Below are positions 47,452 to 55,367 of a stretch of DNA of 64,000 nucleotides, one piece after another; position 1 is the first letter of the stretch, and every line of letters begins with the position of its first letter. A model generated the notes under the pieces. It was not told where the DNA came from, did no database searches, and saw nothing but the letters and a program-made list of their open reading frames with translations. Both the position numbers and the translations under genes were made by a program. Origin of the DNA: Microbacterium oxydans (GTDB lineage: Bacteria; Actinomycetota; Actinomycetes; Actinomycetales; Microbacteriaceae); the NCBI RefSeq assembly GCF_000956525.1, contig NZ_JYIW01000026.1, forward strand, positions 558,001 to 622,000, read 5' to 3'.

Positions 47452-47810
47452 GCGATGTCCTCGAGGTGCTCGATCTCGGCCGACGCGGGGTTCGATCCGG
47501 TGATGCCGATCGCCTCGAGGCGCACCGTGCGTCCGCCGACCTGCTCGCGATGCGCGTCGCACCAGGCATGGGCGAGCTGCCACAGCCGTCGGCGCTTCCG
47601 CTGGTCGATCGCTTCGAACGGGTGCCCGAACGCAGACGACCGACGAGTCTTGACCTCCACGATCGAGAGGAGCTCACCGCGGATCGCGACGATGTCGATC
47701 TCGCCCTGCGCGCAGCGCCAGTTGCGATCGATCACGGTGTAGCCATGTGCTGTCAGGTACCGTGCTGCACGTTCTTCGCCCGCACGACCGAGGATGTCTT
47801 TCGCTGCCAT
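47448..47810 (-). CDS. YraN family (UPF0102) nuclease-like protein
   Basis: A 120-aa protein with a restriction-endonuclease-like core: GEERAARYLTAHGYTV, CAQGEIDIVA and VEVKTRR give the typical E-D-ExK set. Its biological role is not settled; the family sits next to comM, dprA and rnhB in many bacteria. It is coupled to comM by GTGA. The 130 bases upstream (47811-47940) contain no clear promoter or other feature. Confidence 0.85.
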   Translation of the reverse strand: MAAKDILGRAGEERAARYLTAHGYTVIDRNWRCAQGEIDIVAIRGELLSIVEVKTRRSSAFGHPFEAIDQRKRRRLWQLAHAWCDAHREQVGGRTVRLEAIGITGSNPASAEIEHLEDIA

Positions 47811-47940
47811 ATCGACAGCTTCGCCACAGTCGCCCTCACGAGACGGCGGCGGTCATCGAAACGACCGACGTGCGCTCAGAACCCGAAAAGACACGCGCCT
47901 GTGCAGAACGAGATCCGGTCAGACCGCAGCCGGGAGAGAA

Positions 47941-48267
47941 TCACTCTCCGTCGAGCGAGAGCTCCTGCGGGATCTCGAACTCGCGGCGCTGCAGCTCCTC
48001 GACGTTCACGTCCTTGAACGTCAGCACCCGCACGGCCTTCACGAAGCGATCGGCGCGGTAGATGTCCCACACCCAGACGTCGCTCATCGAGATCTCGAAG
48101 TAGAAGTCATGCTCCGTGTCGCGGCGGACAACGTTGACCTCGTTCGCGAGGTAGAAGCGGCGTTCGGTCTCGACGACGTACTGGAACTGCGACACGACAT
48201 CCCGGTACTCCCGGAACAGCGCCAGCTCGAGTTCGCGGTCGTAGTCGTCGAAGGCTTCCTCATCCAT
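47941..48267 (-). CDS. DUF2469 family protein
   Basis: A 108-aa acidic protein matching the actinobacterial DUF2469 family, which usually lies between rnhB and yraN. Sequence hallmarks are FDDYDRELELALFREYRDVV near residue 6 and FYLANEVNVVRRDTEHDFYF. Function is unknown. The ATG is preceded by GGAGA, with TAGGAT nine bases upstream of the start as a possible -10. Synteny supports the call. Confidence 0.85.
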   Translation of the reverse strand: MDEEAFDDYDRELELALFREYRDVVSQFQYVVETERRFYLANEVNVVRRDTEHDFYFEISMSDVWVWDIYRADRFVKAVRVLTFKDVNVEELQRREFEIPQELSLDGE

Positions 48268-48307
48268 GATGTCTCCATCCTAGAGTCGCGACGACCCAGT
48301 GCAGCAC

Positions 48308-48967
48308 TCAGAAGAGCGTAGGCGCCGATGCGATGACCCAGGAAGCACGGTGGAACGGAGAGAGACCGCGCTCGCGGATCGCGTCCTGATGCTGCGAACT
48401 GGCATAGCCCTTGTTCCGATCCCACTGGTACGCGGGGTGATCGAGGTGCAGCTCGGCCATGTGCGTGTCGCGTGCGACCTTGGCGATCACAGATGCCGCC
48501 GACACCGAGGCGCAGTCACGGTCTGCCTTGATCACCGGGCGAACGCGAAGCGGATCGGGATGCACGGCGGAGACATAGTCGTGGTTGCCATCGAGCAGCA
48601 CCAGCGCTCCCTCCGTCGACACGCCCTGCGCGGCGACGGCGAGCACGGCGCGCGATGCCGCCAGACCCAGCGCGCGCATGATCCCGACGGCATCGACCTC
48701 GGCTGCGGTCGCCCAACCGACAGCCGATGCCTGCACCCACGCGGCGGCGCGCGCCGCGACGTCCGGTCGGCGCTTCTCCGTCACGAGCTTCGAGTCGCGC
48801 AGGCCTTCCGGCACACGACGCCGAGCCCCCGCGGCATCCATCACGGCAGCGCCGACCGCGACCGGCCCTGCCAGCGCTCCGCGACCGACCTCGTCGAGCG
48901 AGATGATCAGCTCGCACTCCCCCAGCAGCCGGCGCTCCAGGGTGAGCTTCGGTGCGACGACGGTCAT
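48308..48967 (-). CDS. rnhB: ribonuclease HII
   Basis: Cleaves RNA in RNA-DNA hybrids and removes single ribonucleotides from DNA. The DEDD-type residues are visible in ISLDEVGRGALAGPV (Asp-Glu) near residue 22, LLDGNHDYV near 134 and KADRDCASVSAASVIAKVARD. The 219-aa length is normal. The ATG at 48967 overlaps the lepB stop (ATGA); a longer frame into lepB is discarded. Confidence 0.93.
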   Translation of the reverse strand: MTVVAPKLTLERRLLGECELIISLDEVGRGALAGPVAVGAAVMDAAGARRRVPEGLRDSKLVTEKRRPDVAARAAAWVQASAVGWATAAEVDAVGIMRALGLAASRAVLAVAAQGVSTEGALVLLDGNHDYVSAVHPDPLRVRPVIKADRDCASVSAASVIAKVARDTHMAELHLDHPAYQWDRNKGYASSQHQDAIRERGLSPFHRASWVIASAPTLF

Positions 48968-49692
48968 TCGGGGTCCGGGACGCCGTTGAACGTCTGGTGG
49001 TGACCGTCGATGGTCCCCATCCGGTCGAACGGCCAGGTCGTGAGGAACGCCTTGCCGACGATGTTGCCCAGCGGCACGAATCCACCGCTCGGGAGATCCT
49101 GATGCGCGCGCGCGTCGCGGGAACGGTCGCGGTTGTCGCCGAGCAGCCAGACCGACCCCTCCGGGACGACGACGTCGAAGGGTTCGTTCGATGCCTGGGT
49201 GTCGCCGTCCGGCAGGTTCAGATAGCTGAGTTCGTCGATCGGGGCTCCATTGATGGTGATCTGCCCGAGCGCGTTGCAGCAGATCACGTGATCGCCAGGC
49301 AGTCCGATGACCCGCTTCACGAGGTGGTCCTGGGAATCGGATGCCGAGATGCCGACGAAGTTCAGCACCCAGTCGAGTGCTTCCACCAGCGGCGGACCCG
49401 CCGGGGTCTGCGGCATCGCATCCAGCCATCCGCCGGGATCCTTGAACACGACGACGTCACCCCGCTCGTAGCCGGTCCACCGCGGGGTGAGCTCATCGAC
49501 CAGGATGCGGTCGTTGACGAGCAGCGTGCGCTCCATCGAAGCGGAGGGGATGTAGAACGAGCGGACGACGAAGGTCTTCACGACGAAGGAGACGACCGCA
49601 GCGATCAGCACGATCACCAGCACATCGCGGAGGAAGACGAGCAATCCGCGGCGGCGCCTGCGCGTGGTGGCCGCCGGAGTGTCAGTCGTCAT
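48964..49692 (-). CDS. lepB: signal peptidase I
   Basis: A membrane protease that removes Sec and Tat signal peptides. A basic N-terminus and one membrane helix (residues about 20-42) precede the catalytic Ser in PSASMERTLLVNDRILVDEL and the Lys in HLVKRVIGLPGDHV; box E reads GDNRDRSRDARAH. The length is 242 aa. The ATG at 49692 follows GAAGGAA. It is next to rplS, as in many actinobacteria, and coupled to rnhB downstream. Confidence 0.93.
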   Translation of the reverse strand: MTTDTPAATTRRRRRGLLVFLRDVLVIVLIAAVVSFVVKTFVVRSFYIPSASMERTLLVNDRILVDELTPRWTGYERGDVVVFKDPGGWLDAMPQTPAGPPLVEALDWVLNFVGISASDSQDHLVKRVIGLPGDHVICCNALGQITINGAPIDELSYLNLPDGDTQASNEPFDVVVPEGSVWLLGDNRDRSRDARAHQDLPSGGFVPLGNIVGKAFLTTWPFDRMGTIDGHHQTFNGVPDPE

Positions 49693-49760
49693 CAGGTTCC
49701 TTCGAGAATCATGCACCGCGTGCCGGCGGCAGTACCAAGGTTCGCACACCCAGGGGGAAA

Positions 49761-49797
49761 CACAGCACCCCGGGACATCGTGTCCCGGGGTGCTGTG
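49761..49797 (-). terminator. terminator of rplS
   Basis: A perfect 17-bp stem (CACAGCACCCCGGGACA) with a TCG loop, then TTTCC on the minus strand, 13 bases after the rplS stop. Confidence 0.88.
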
Positions 49798-49810
49798 GAA
49801 AAGCTGCGAC

Positions 49811-50158
49811 TCAGCGGTCGCGCTTCTCCTTGATCTTCGCCTTCTTGCCACGGAGCTGGCGGAGGTAGTAGAGCTTCGCGCGACGCACGTCACCGCGGGT
49901 GACGACCTCGATGTGGTCGATCACCGGGGAGTGCACCGGGAAGGTACGCTCGACGCCGACCTGGAAGCTGATCTTGCGGACCGTGAAGGTCTCGCGCACG
50001 CTGTCGCCCTGGCGGCCGATGACGATGCCCTGGAAGACCTGGATACGAGAGCGGGTGCCCTCGGTGATGTTGACGTGCACCTTGACGGTGTCGCCGGGGA
50101 AGAAGTCGGGGATGTCCGACCGGAGGGAAGCCGCGTCAACGGCGTCGAGGATCTGCAT
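49811..50158 (-). CDS. rplS: 50S ribosomal protein L19
   Basis: A large-subunit protein at the 30S-50S interface. The L19 motif [20 protein letters not shown] and the conserved C-terminal [20 protein letters not shown] are present. The 115-aa length equals the family norm. The start at 50158 ([10 protein letters not shown]) matches homologues; an upstream in-frame codon adds six residues. It lies apart from rpsP-rimM-trmD and has its own promoter with a leader of about 120 bases. Confidence 0.95.
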   Translation of the reverse strand: MQILDAVDAASLRSDIPDFFPGDTVKVHVNITEGTRSRIQVFQGIVIGRQGDSVRETFTVRKISFQVGVERTFPVHSPVIDHIEVVTRGDVRRAKLYYLRQLRGKKAKIKEKRDR

Positions 50159-50286
50159 GATCGTCTCTCTCTGCACTCGCCACAGGTCGCATGCATGATG
50201 ATGGAAGGAACAAGAAAGTGTGTGTGCCGTACGGCGCTGATGCGTCCGCGGGCTCCCCTGTGGCAGAGCCGGTCACGGCACAAAGA

Positions 50287-50322
50287 TCTATTCTGCCACG
50301 GATGGGACCGCCGGACAAAACG
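50287..50322 (-). promoter_or_regulatory. rplS promoter, shared with rpsP
   Basis: The minus strand carries CGTTTTG, then 17 bases, then TGGCAGAATAGA. The same pair of blocks at the same spacing lies upstream of rpsP (55281-55316). CAGAAT is the likely -10. Confidence 0.55.
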
Positions 50323-50329
50323 CCGTGGC

Positions 50330-50818
50330 TCAGTCCCTGGTATCGGCCTCTCGCACGACGATGATCTCGTGTGCTCGGGTCGGCGGCGCCTGTTCCTCGG
50401 CCGTGGGGATCGTCTGCCAGGTGATGGTCTCGCGCAGACGCGCACCGCTTCCCTTCGCCTCGTTCCACAGCTGCCACAGCTGCAGCCAGAACAGAGCGAG
50501 CCCCGCGACGATGGCGGCGGTCAAGAGCCATCCGAAAGCGCCGTCGATGAAGCATCCGACGGCGATCGTGAGACCATGCCAGACCGTGAAGCCGGCGACA
50601 TCCCACCACGAGACCGCGCGTTCGGCACGCACGGACGGTCGTGAACGGGTGAGCAGCGTGAGCAGGAGCTGTCCGACGAGTACCGAGGGGATCGCGATGA
50701 ACAGCACCCAGAGGATCGCCCAACCGCCTTGGAACACGCCCCAGCCGACCAGGAGCCAGAGCGGCAGCAGGAACGCCGCCGGGAGAAGCCAGCGGAAGAA
50801 CGCCTGTCGCAGCCACAT
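50330..50818 (-). CDS. small multi-pass membrane protein
   Basis: A 162-aa protein with about four membrane helices: residues about 8-29, 36-55, a pair near 75-120. It has a charged cytoplasmic C-terminus (WNEAKGSGARLRETITWQT and beyond). The family was not recognised and no transport motif is visible. The ATG at 50818 lies six bases after TACGAT, so it is leaderless. It is divergent from map. Confidence 0.68.
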   Translation of the reverse strand: MWLRQAFFRWLLPAAFLLPLWLLVGWGVFQGGWAILWVLFIAIPSVLVGQLLLTLLTRSRPSVRAERAVSWWDVAGFTVWHGLTIAVGCFIDGAFGWLLTAAIVAGLALFWLQLWQLWNEAKGSGARLRETITWQTIPTAEEQAPPTRAHEIIVVREADTRD

Positions 50819-50824
50819 GGTGAA

Positions 50825-50830
50825 ATCGTA
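50825..50830 (-). promoter_or_regulatory. -10 box of leaderless membrane protein gene
   Basis: TACGAT on the minus strand, six bases before the ATG at 50818. Confidence 0.5.
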
Positions 50831-50927
50831 CGACGCGGGGCTGTGGAGCGCCCCGGTGTTCGCTGTGAGCGCTCGGCGGCCGAGGCCCCGCACATCGGGG
50901 AGAATGGTCACGACGAGAGGACACCCG

Positions 50928-51710
50928 ATGATCGAATTGCGCACCCCCGCCGAGATCGAAGAGATGCGCGCGGCCGGACGCTTCGTTGCCGAGACCCTGG
51001 CGACGCTTCGCGCCGAGACGAAGGTGGGCACGAACCTGCTGTCGATCGATCGTCACGCGCACGACCTGATCCGCAAGGCCGGCGCCGAGTCCTGCTACAT
51101 CGACTACCACCCCTCCTTCGGAGCCAGTCCGTTCGGCAAGGTCATCTGCACCTCGGTCAACGATGCAGTGCTGCACGGACTCCCCCACGACTACACGCTG
51201 CGCGACGGGGACCTCGTCTCACTGGACTTCGCGGTCTCCGTCGACGGGTGGGTCGCCGACTCCGCCGTCTCGTTCGTCGTCGGCACTCCCCGTGACGAGG
51301 ATCTGCGCATCATCGACACCACAGAGCGCGCGCTCGACGCCGCGATCGCCGCGGCCGTGGTCGGGAACAGGATCGGCGACATCTCCGCCGCGATCGCCGA
51401 GATCGCGCACGCAGAGGGCTACTCCATCAACACCGATTTCGGCGGCCACGGCGTCGGGCGCACCATGCACGGGGACCCGCACGTCGCGAACGACGGCCGC
51501 GCGGGCCGCGGCTTCCCGTTGCGGGACGGCCTCGTCCTCGCGCTCGAGCCGTGGTTCCTCGCGACGACCGACGAGCTCATCACCGATCCGGACGGTTGGA
51601 CCCTCCGCAGCGTCGACGGCTCCCGTGGCGCGCACTCCGAGCACACGGTCGCCATCACGGCCGATGGACCGATCGTCCTGACGGATCGGTCGTTCCTCGG
51701 CGTGGACTGA
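50928..51710 (+). CDS. map: type I methionine aminopeptidase
   Basis: Removes the initiator Met from nascent proteins. All five metal ligands are visible: two Asp in SLDFAVSVDGWVADSAVSF, His in GGHGVGRTMHGDPHV, and two Glu in LALEPWF and GAHSEHTVAIT. The length is 260 aa, with no N-terminal extension. The ATG at 50928 has GAGAGGA upstream; the longer upstream frame overlaps the divergent membrane gene. Actinobacteria often carry a second copy near secY-adk, so this may be a paralogue. Confidence 0.94.
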   Translation: MIELRTPAEIEEMRAAGRFVAETLATLRAETKVGTNLLSIDRHAHDLIRKAGAESCYIDYHPSFGASPFGKVICTSVNDAVLHGLPHDYTLRDGDLVSLDFAVSVDGWVADSAVSFVVGTPRDEDLRIIDTTERALDAAIAAAVVGNRIGDISAAIAEIAHAEGYSINTDFGGHGVGRTMHGDPHVANDGRAGRGFPLRDGLVLALEPWFLATTDELITDPDGWTLRSVDGSRGAHSEHTVAITADGPIVLTDRSFLGVD

Positions 51711-51745
51711 GCCGCGGCCCTCCGGGGTCCGGTGCCTCGACGGCT

Positions 51746-52483
51746 TCAGAGGCGTCGATACACGAAGACGTCAGTGACCTGCGGCACATCGAATTCGGCG
51801 CGCCCCCGGGTCTCGTCGGACGCATCGAGCACGGTCTCCACGGCCTGGAGCATCTCAGCCCGACGCTCCTCGTCCGCGACGAGGAAGCTGCTGACCGTGC
51901 CCCAACGGCGGACGTACGTCATCCTGGCGATCCGCTCCCGCCACCGCACCGTCTCCTGACCCACGAATTCGAAGCCAGGAAGCTCATCGGCCGCACTCGA
52001 TGTGGTGGCGTCCGCATCGCCGACGGCAGGGTGCGCGATGCGATGACACGCCCGGTCCCACGCGCACGACGGATCCGAGTGGTTCCAGAGCAAGCCGAGT
52101 GCGCCGCCAGGGGCGAGGACCCGTGCGATCTCGCGGCACGCGGGATCACGATCGAACCAGTGGAACGCCTGCGCGACGGTCACGGCGTCGATCGAGCCGT
52201 CCGCCACCGGGATGCGTTCCGCTGATCCGAGCATCGCCTCCGCCGTCGGCAGCTTCCGACGGAGCACATCGAGCATCGCCTCCGACGGTTCGACCGCCAC
52301 GACGCGTGCAGCCCGTTCGGTCAGCAACTCCGTGAACTTTCCTGTCCCTGCCCCGAGGTCGAGCACTGCGTCGACCGCTGTCGGCAGAATGATCTCCGCG
52401 GCACGATCGGGGAAGCCCGGGCGATAGCGGTCGTAGTCCGCGCCGATCGACTCGAAGGAGCGTGCGAGCGCGTCATCCACCAT
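51746..52483 (-). CDS. class I SAM-dependent methyltransferase
   Basis: A 245-aa methyltransferase with the SAM-binding motif LDLGAGTGKFTE near residue 40, acidic motif II (VVAVEPSEAML) and AVTVAQAFHWFDRDPACREIARVLAPGG, typical of UbiE/YcgJ-like enzymes acting on small molecules. The substrate is unknown. The ATG at 52483 lies six bases after TACGGT, which favours it over an in-frame GTG seven codons earlier. It is convergent with map and divergent from the phosphatase. Confidence 0.83.
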   Translation of the reverse strand: MVDDALARSFESIGADYDRYRPGFPDRAAEIILPTAVDAVLDLGAGTGKFTELLTERAARVVAVEPSEAMLDVLRRKLPTAEAMLGSAERIPVADGSIDAVTVAQAFHWFDRDPACREIARVLAPGGALGLLWNHSDPSCAWDRACHRIAHPAVGDADATTSSAADELPGFEFVGQETVRWRERIARMTYVRRWGTVSSFLVADEERRAEMLQAVETVLDASDETRGRAEFDVPQVTDVFVYRRL

Positions 52484-52489
52484 GCCTCG

Positions 52490-52495
52490 ACCGTA
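52490..52495 (-). promoter_or_regulatory. -10 box of leaderless methyltransferase gene
   Basis: TACGGT on the minus strand, six bases before the ATG at 52483. Confidence 0.5.
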
Positions 52496-52545
52496 CCAGC
52501 GCACGAAACCGGGCTCGAGGACCTCGGTTGTGCCATCCTGAGCAC

Positions 52546-53139
52546 ATGATTCCGCAGGATCGTCACGTACCGGAACGCGTGTTCCTGGTGCGTCATGGAC
52601 AGACGGTCTGGAATCTCGAGCACCGGTTGCAAGGACAGCTGGACTCAGCGTTGACCGCGGACGGCATCGCGCAGGCGACTTCGATGGCCGATCGCCTCGC
52701 AGGACTCGGCATCCGCACCGTGTGTTCGAGCCCGCTGGGCAGGGCGCTGCGGACCGCGGTGATCATCGCCGAACGGCTCGGCGCTGACCTCGTCGAGGTG
52801 CCGGAACTGGCTGAGGTGCATCATGGCGAGCTCGCCGGAATGACCTGGGACGAGATCGATGCGGCGTACCCGGGCATCCGCGAGGAACGGGCATCGAACC
52901 GCTATGGCTGGGCGTTTCCGGGCGGCGAGAGCTATGCGCAGGCGCGAGCGCGCGCACGGAAAGCGCTCTCGAGCTGCGGATGGGCATCAGCGGGCCTGCC
53001 GTTGCTCGTCAGTCACGAGATGATCGGTCGGATGCTGCGCGCGGAACTCCGCGGACTGGATGCTCCTGGTGCGCTGGCGCTCCGGCATCCGCACCAGGTG
53101 GTCTTCGAGATCGACCACGGCATCGAGACGATGCGTTGA
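52546..53139 (+). CDS. histidine phosphatase (phosphoglycerate mutase-like)
   Basis: A 197-aa enzyme with the catalytic His in FLVRHGQTVWNLEHRLQG near residue 14 and later Arg, Glu and His residues (SSPLGRALRTA, EVHHGELAGM, LVSHEMIGRM). This pattern fits broad-specificity phosphatases of the GpmB/CobC type; the natural substrate is unknown. The ATG at 52546 is chosen because CATCCT lies six bases before it, and upstream codons overlap the divergent promoter region. Confidence 0.85.
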   Translation: MIPQDRHVPERVFLVRHGQTVWNLEHRLQGQLDSALTADGIAQATSMADRLAGLGIRTVCSSPLGRALRTAVIIAERLGADLVEVPELAEVHHGELAGMTWDEIDAAYPGIREERASNRYGWAFPGGESYAQARARARKALSSCGWASAGLPLLVSHEMIGRMLRAELRGLDAPGALALRHPHQVVFEIDHGIETMR

Positions 53140-53169
53140 GGCGACGCCGGTCGTCCATCGGTCTTGCTG

Positions 53170-53868
53170 CTAGACCGACTCGTTCTCCGGCGGGAGGAGG
53201 TCGGGGCGACGGCGACGCGTGCGCTCGATCTGCTGCTCGTGCCGCCAGGCGGCGATCACGGCGTGGTTGCCGCTGAGCAGAACATCCGGCACCGCATGAT
53301 CGCGCCAGACCGAGGGCTTGGTGTACGACGGGTACTCCAGCAGGCCGTCCTCGTGCGATTCCTCGACGAGGCTCTCCGGGTTGCCGACGACCCCGGGGAT
53401 CAGACGACCGATGGCCTCGATCATCGCCATCGTGGCCACCTCACCACCGTTGAGCACGTAGTCGCCGAGGCTGATGAGTCGAACCTCGCCGAGCGTCGAC
53501 GCATAGTCGAACACGCGCTCGTCGATGCCCTCGTACCGCCCGCAGCCGAACACGAGATGCTCACGCGTGGACAGGTCACGAGCCGTCGCCTGCGTGAAGA
53601 CCTCACCGGCAGGAGACGGGAAGATGATCGTCGGGCGGGAGTCCGCGCTGATCTCATCGAGTGCGAGGCCCCACGGCTCGGGCTTCATGACCATACCGGC
53701 GCCGCCACCATAGGGCGTGTCGTCGACGGTGCGATGACGGTCCGTCGTCCACTCGCGGAGGTCGCGCACACGCAGATCGATGAGACCCGTGTGCTGCGCC
53801 TTGCCCAGCAGGGAGAGCGTCAGACCGTCGAAGTACGACGGGAAGATGGAGAGGACATCGATACGCAC
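53170..53868 (-). CDS. trmD: tRNA (guanine37-N1)-methyltransferase TrmD
   Basis: Methylates G37 next to the anticodon of tRNAs to prevent frameshifting. The SPOUT trefoil knot is visible: [13 protein letters not shown] at the N-terminus, [12 protein letters not shown] near residue 60 and the SAM-binding loop [19 protein letters not shown] near 135. The length of 232 aa is typical. The GTG at 53868 follows TACGGT by six bases, so trmD can be expressed from its own leaderless transcript besides the rpsP operon. rimM ends 19 bases upstream. Confidence 0.94.
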   Translation of the reverse strand: MRIDVLSIFPSYFDGLTLSLLGKAQHTGLIDLRVRDLREWTTDRHRTVDDTPYGGGAGMVMKPEPWGLALDEISADSRPTIIFPSPAGEVFTQATARDLSTREHLVFGCGRYEGIDERVFDYASTLGEVRLISLGDYVLNGGEVATMAMIEAIGRLIPGVVGNPESLVEESHEDGLLEYPSYTKPSVWRDHAVPDVLLSGNHAVIAAWRHEQQIERTRRRRPDLLPPENESV

Positions 53869-53874
53869 GAGGGA

Positions 53875-53880
53875 ACCGTA
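53875..53880 (-). promoter_or_regulatory. -10 box of leaderless trmD
   Basis: TACGGT on the minus strand, six bases before the GTG at 53868, in the short gap after rimM. Confidence 0.5.
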
Positions 53881-53887
53881 CCGGCGG

Positions 53888-54490
53888 TCACTCGGATGCA
53901 GCAGCAGCGTCGGAGGGTGCCGCATCCTCGTCGTCCGTCGCGTCCGGGAGCTCCTCGAAGAGTCCGGGCGGCGGGGTCACGATGACCTGCCCGAGGGCGA
54001 CGTCGACCTTGGGGACGATAGCCTCCACGAACGGGACCATGACTTCGCGATCGCCGGACTTCACGATCAGCAGATCCTGGGCCGGGAAGTGATCCACGCG
54101 GACCACTCGACCGACGACGGTGCCGTCACGGACCACATCGAGGCCGACCAGCTGGTGGTCGAACCAGGCGTTGTCCTCGACTTCGTCATCGTCCTGATCG
54201 ATCCAGAGGATCGCCCGGACAAGGCTCTCGGCGGCTTCGCGATCGTCGACATCGTCGAAGAAGACGACGGGATTGCCGTTCATCACCCGGTATTCACGTA
54301 CGGTGACGTCCTTGCCATGCCACGGAGATGCCTCAGGCACCTGCAACGTGAACTCGGCCCCGGGGTGGAATCGCCGCTCCGGGTTGTCGGTGTAGAGCTC
54401 CAGCTTGAGCGCGCCCTTCAGGCCGTGAGCCTTGACGAGGCGTCCGACACGCAGCTGGTTCTTGCCGTTGGTGCTGTCCTGCTGCACCAC
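53888..54490 (-). CDS. rimM: ribosome maturation factor RimM
   Basis: A 16S rRNA processing factor that binds S19. It has an N-terminal beta-barrel ([28 protein letters not shown]) and a PRC-barrel domain ([33 protein letters not shown]), then an acidic, Ala-rich tail. The length is 200 aa. The GTG at 54490 lies two bases after the khpA stop, without a clear ribosome site, so translation is coupled. Confidence 0.93.
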   Translation of the reverse strand: MVQQDSTNGKNQLRVGRLVKAHGLKGALKLELYTDNPERRFHPGAEFTLQVPEASPWHGKDVTVREYRVMNGNPVVFFDDVDDREAAESLVRAILWIDQDDDEVEDNAWFDHQLVGLDVVRDGTVVGRVVRVDHFPAQDLLIVKSGDREVMVPFVEAIVPKVDVALGQVIVTPPPGLFEELPDATDDEDAAPSDAAAASE

Positions 54491-54492
54491 GG

Positions 54493-54723
54493 TCAGTCGT
54501 CCGCGACGTCGACGCGGACGCGACGCCCATCGGCGAGGGCCGTGACGAGCGTCCGCAGCGCTTTCGCGGTGCGGCCGCCGCGCCCGATCACACGTCCACG
54601 ATCATCGGGGTGCACACGCACCTCGAGGAGGTCGCCTCGCGGCGATGTGGATTCGTTGATGCTGACATCTTCAGGGTGATCGACGATCCCCTTGACGATG
54701 TGTTCGAGCGCGGCGGCGAGCAC
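54493..54723 (-). CDS. khpA: KH-domain RNA-binding protein KhpA
   Basis: A 76-aa single type-II KH domain with the RNA-binding GxxG loop in RGRVIGRGGRTAKALRTLV near residue 42. KhpA is a conserved partner of KhpB/Jag and influences cell-wall growth and RNA metabolism in Gram-positive bacteria. Its location between rpsP and rimM is a standard actinobacterial and firmicute arrangement. The GTG start lies six bases after the rpsP stop. Confidence 0.92.
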   Translation of the reverse strand: MLAAALEHIVKGIVDHPEDVSINESTSPRGDLLEVRVHPDDRGRVIGRGGRTAKALRTLVTALADGRRVRVDVADD

Positions 54724-54729
54724 GACGGA

Positions 54730-55161
54730 TTACTCCGAGTCGGCGGCGGGAGCCTCAGCGGCCTCCGCGTCAGCGGCGGGAGCCTCCTCAGCGGGGGCCT
54801 CCACCTTCTTCTCGACCTTGGGCTTCACGACGGACTTCTTGGAGCCGTCGATCTCGAAGGGAGCCTTGGGCTCCTTGACCTTGAGCGTGGACTTCGCGTC
54901 GGCGTCGCCCTTGAACTTGCCCCAGTCGCCCGTGATCTTGAGGATCGCTGCGACCTGCTCGGTCGGCTGCGCGCCGACGGAGAGCCAGTACTGCGCCCGC
55001 TCGGAGTCGACCTCGATGAACGAGGGCTCCTCGGTCGGGTGGTACTTGCCGATCTCCTCGATGACGCGGCCATCGCGCTTGGTCTTCGAGTCGGCGACGA
55101 CGATGCGGTAGTACGGCGCGCGGATCTTGCCCAGGCGCTTGAGACGAATCTTTACAGCCAC
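54730..55161 (-). CDS. rpsP: 30S ribosomal protein S16
   Basis: A small-subunit assembly protein. The S16 domain ([40 protein letters not shown]) covers the first 85 residues. The remaining 60 residues are an Ala/Glu/Lys tail usual for actinobacterial S16, making 143 aa against 82 in E. coli. First gene of rpsP-khpA-rimM-trmD. Its promoter matches that of rplS. Confidence 0.95.
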   Translation of the reverse strand: MAVKIRLKRLGKIRAPYYRIVVADSKTKRDGRVIEEIGKYHPTEEPSFIEVDSERAQYWLSVGAQPTEQVAAILKITGDWGKFKGDADAKSTLKVKEPKAPFEIDGSKKSVVKPKVEKKVEAPAEEAPAADAEAAEAPAADSE

Positions 55162-55280
55162 GATTCTCCTGAATTGTGTGGAAGGAAGGAACTGGTCGCC
55201 TGGAGCGTGGGGTGCACACCCGGCGGAAGCTCAAAGGGAGGACAACTGCTGGATAGAGGGTCGAGCAGGTCGTCCGACCT

Positions 55281-55316
55281 TCTATTCTGCCAGATCCGAG
55301 GGCCAGGCGCGAAACG
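55281..55316 (-). promoter_or_regulatory. rpsP promoter, shared with rplS
   Basis: The minus strand has CGTTTCG, 17 bases, then TGGCAGAATAGA, the same blocks and spacing as at rplS (50287-50322). It predicts a leader of about 115 bases. The rest of 55162-55367 shows only the CAGACT box of the divergent ligase gene (55356-55361). Confidence 0.55.
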
Positions 55317-55367
55317 TGGCGACACGGCGGTTGCCGCGCGATCCGAGCTGCGTGTCAGACTGTGCTC

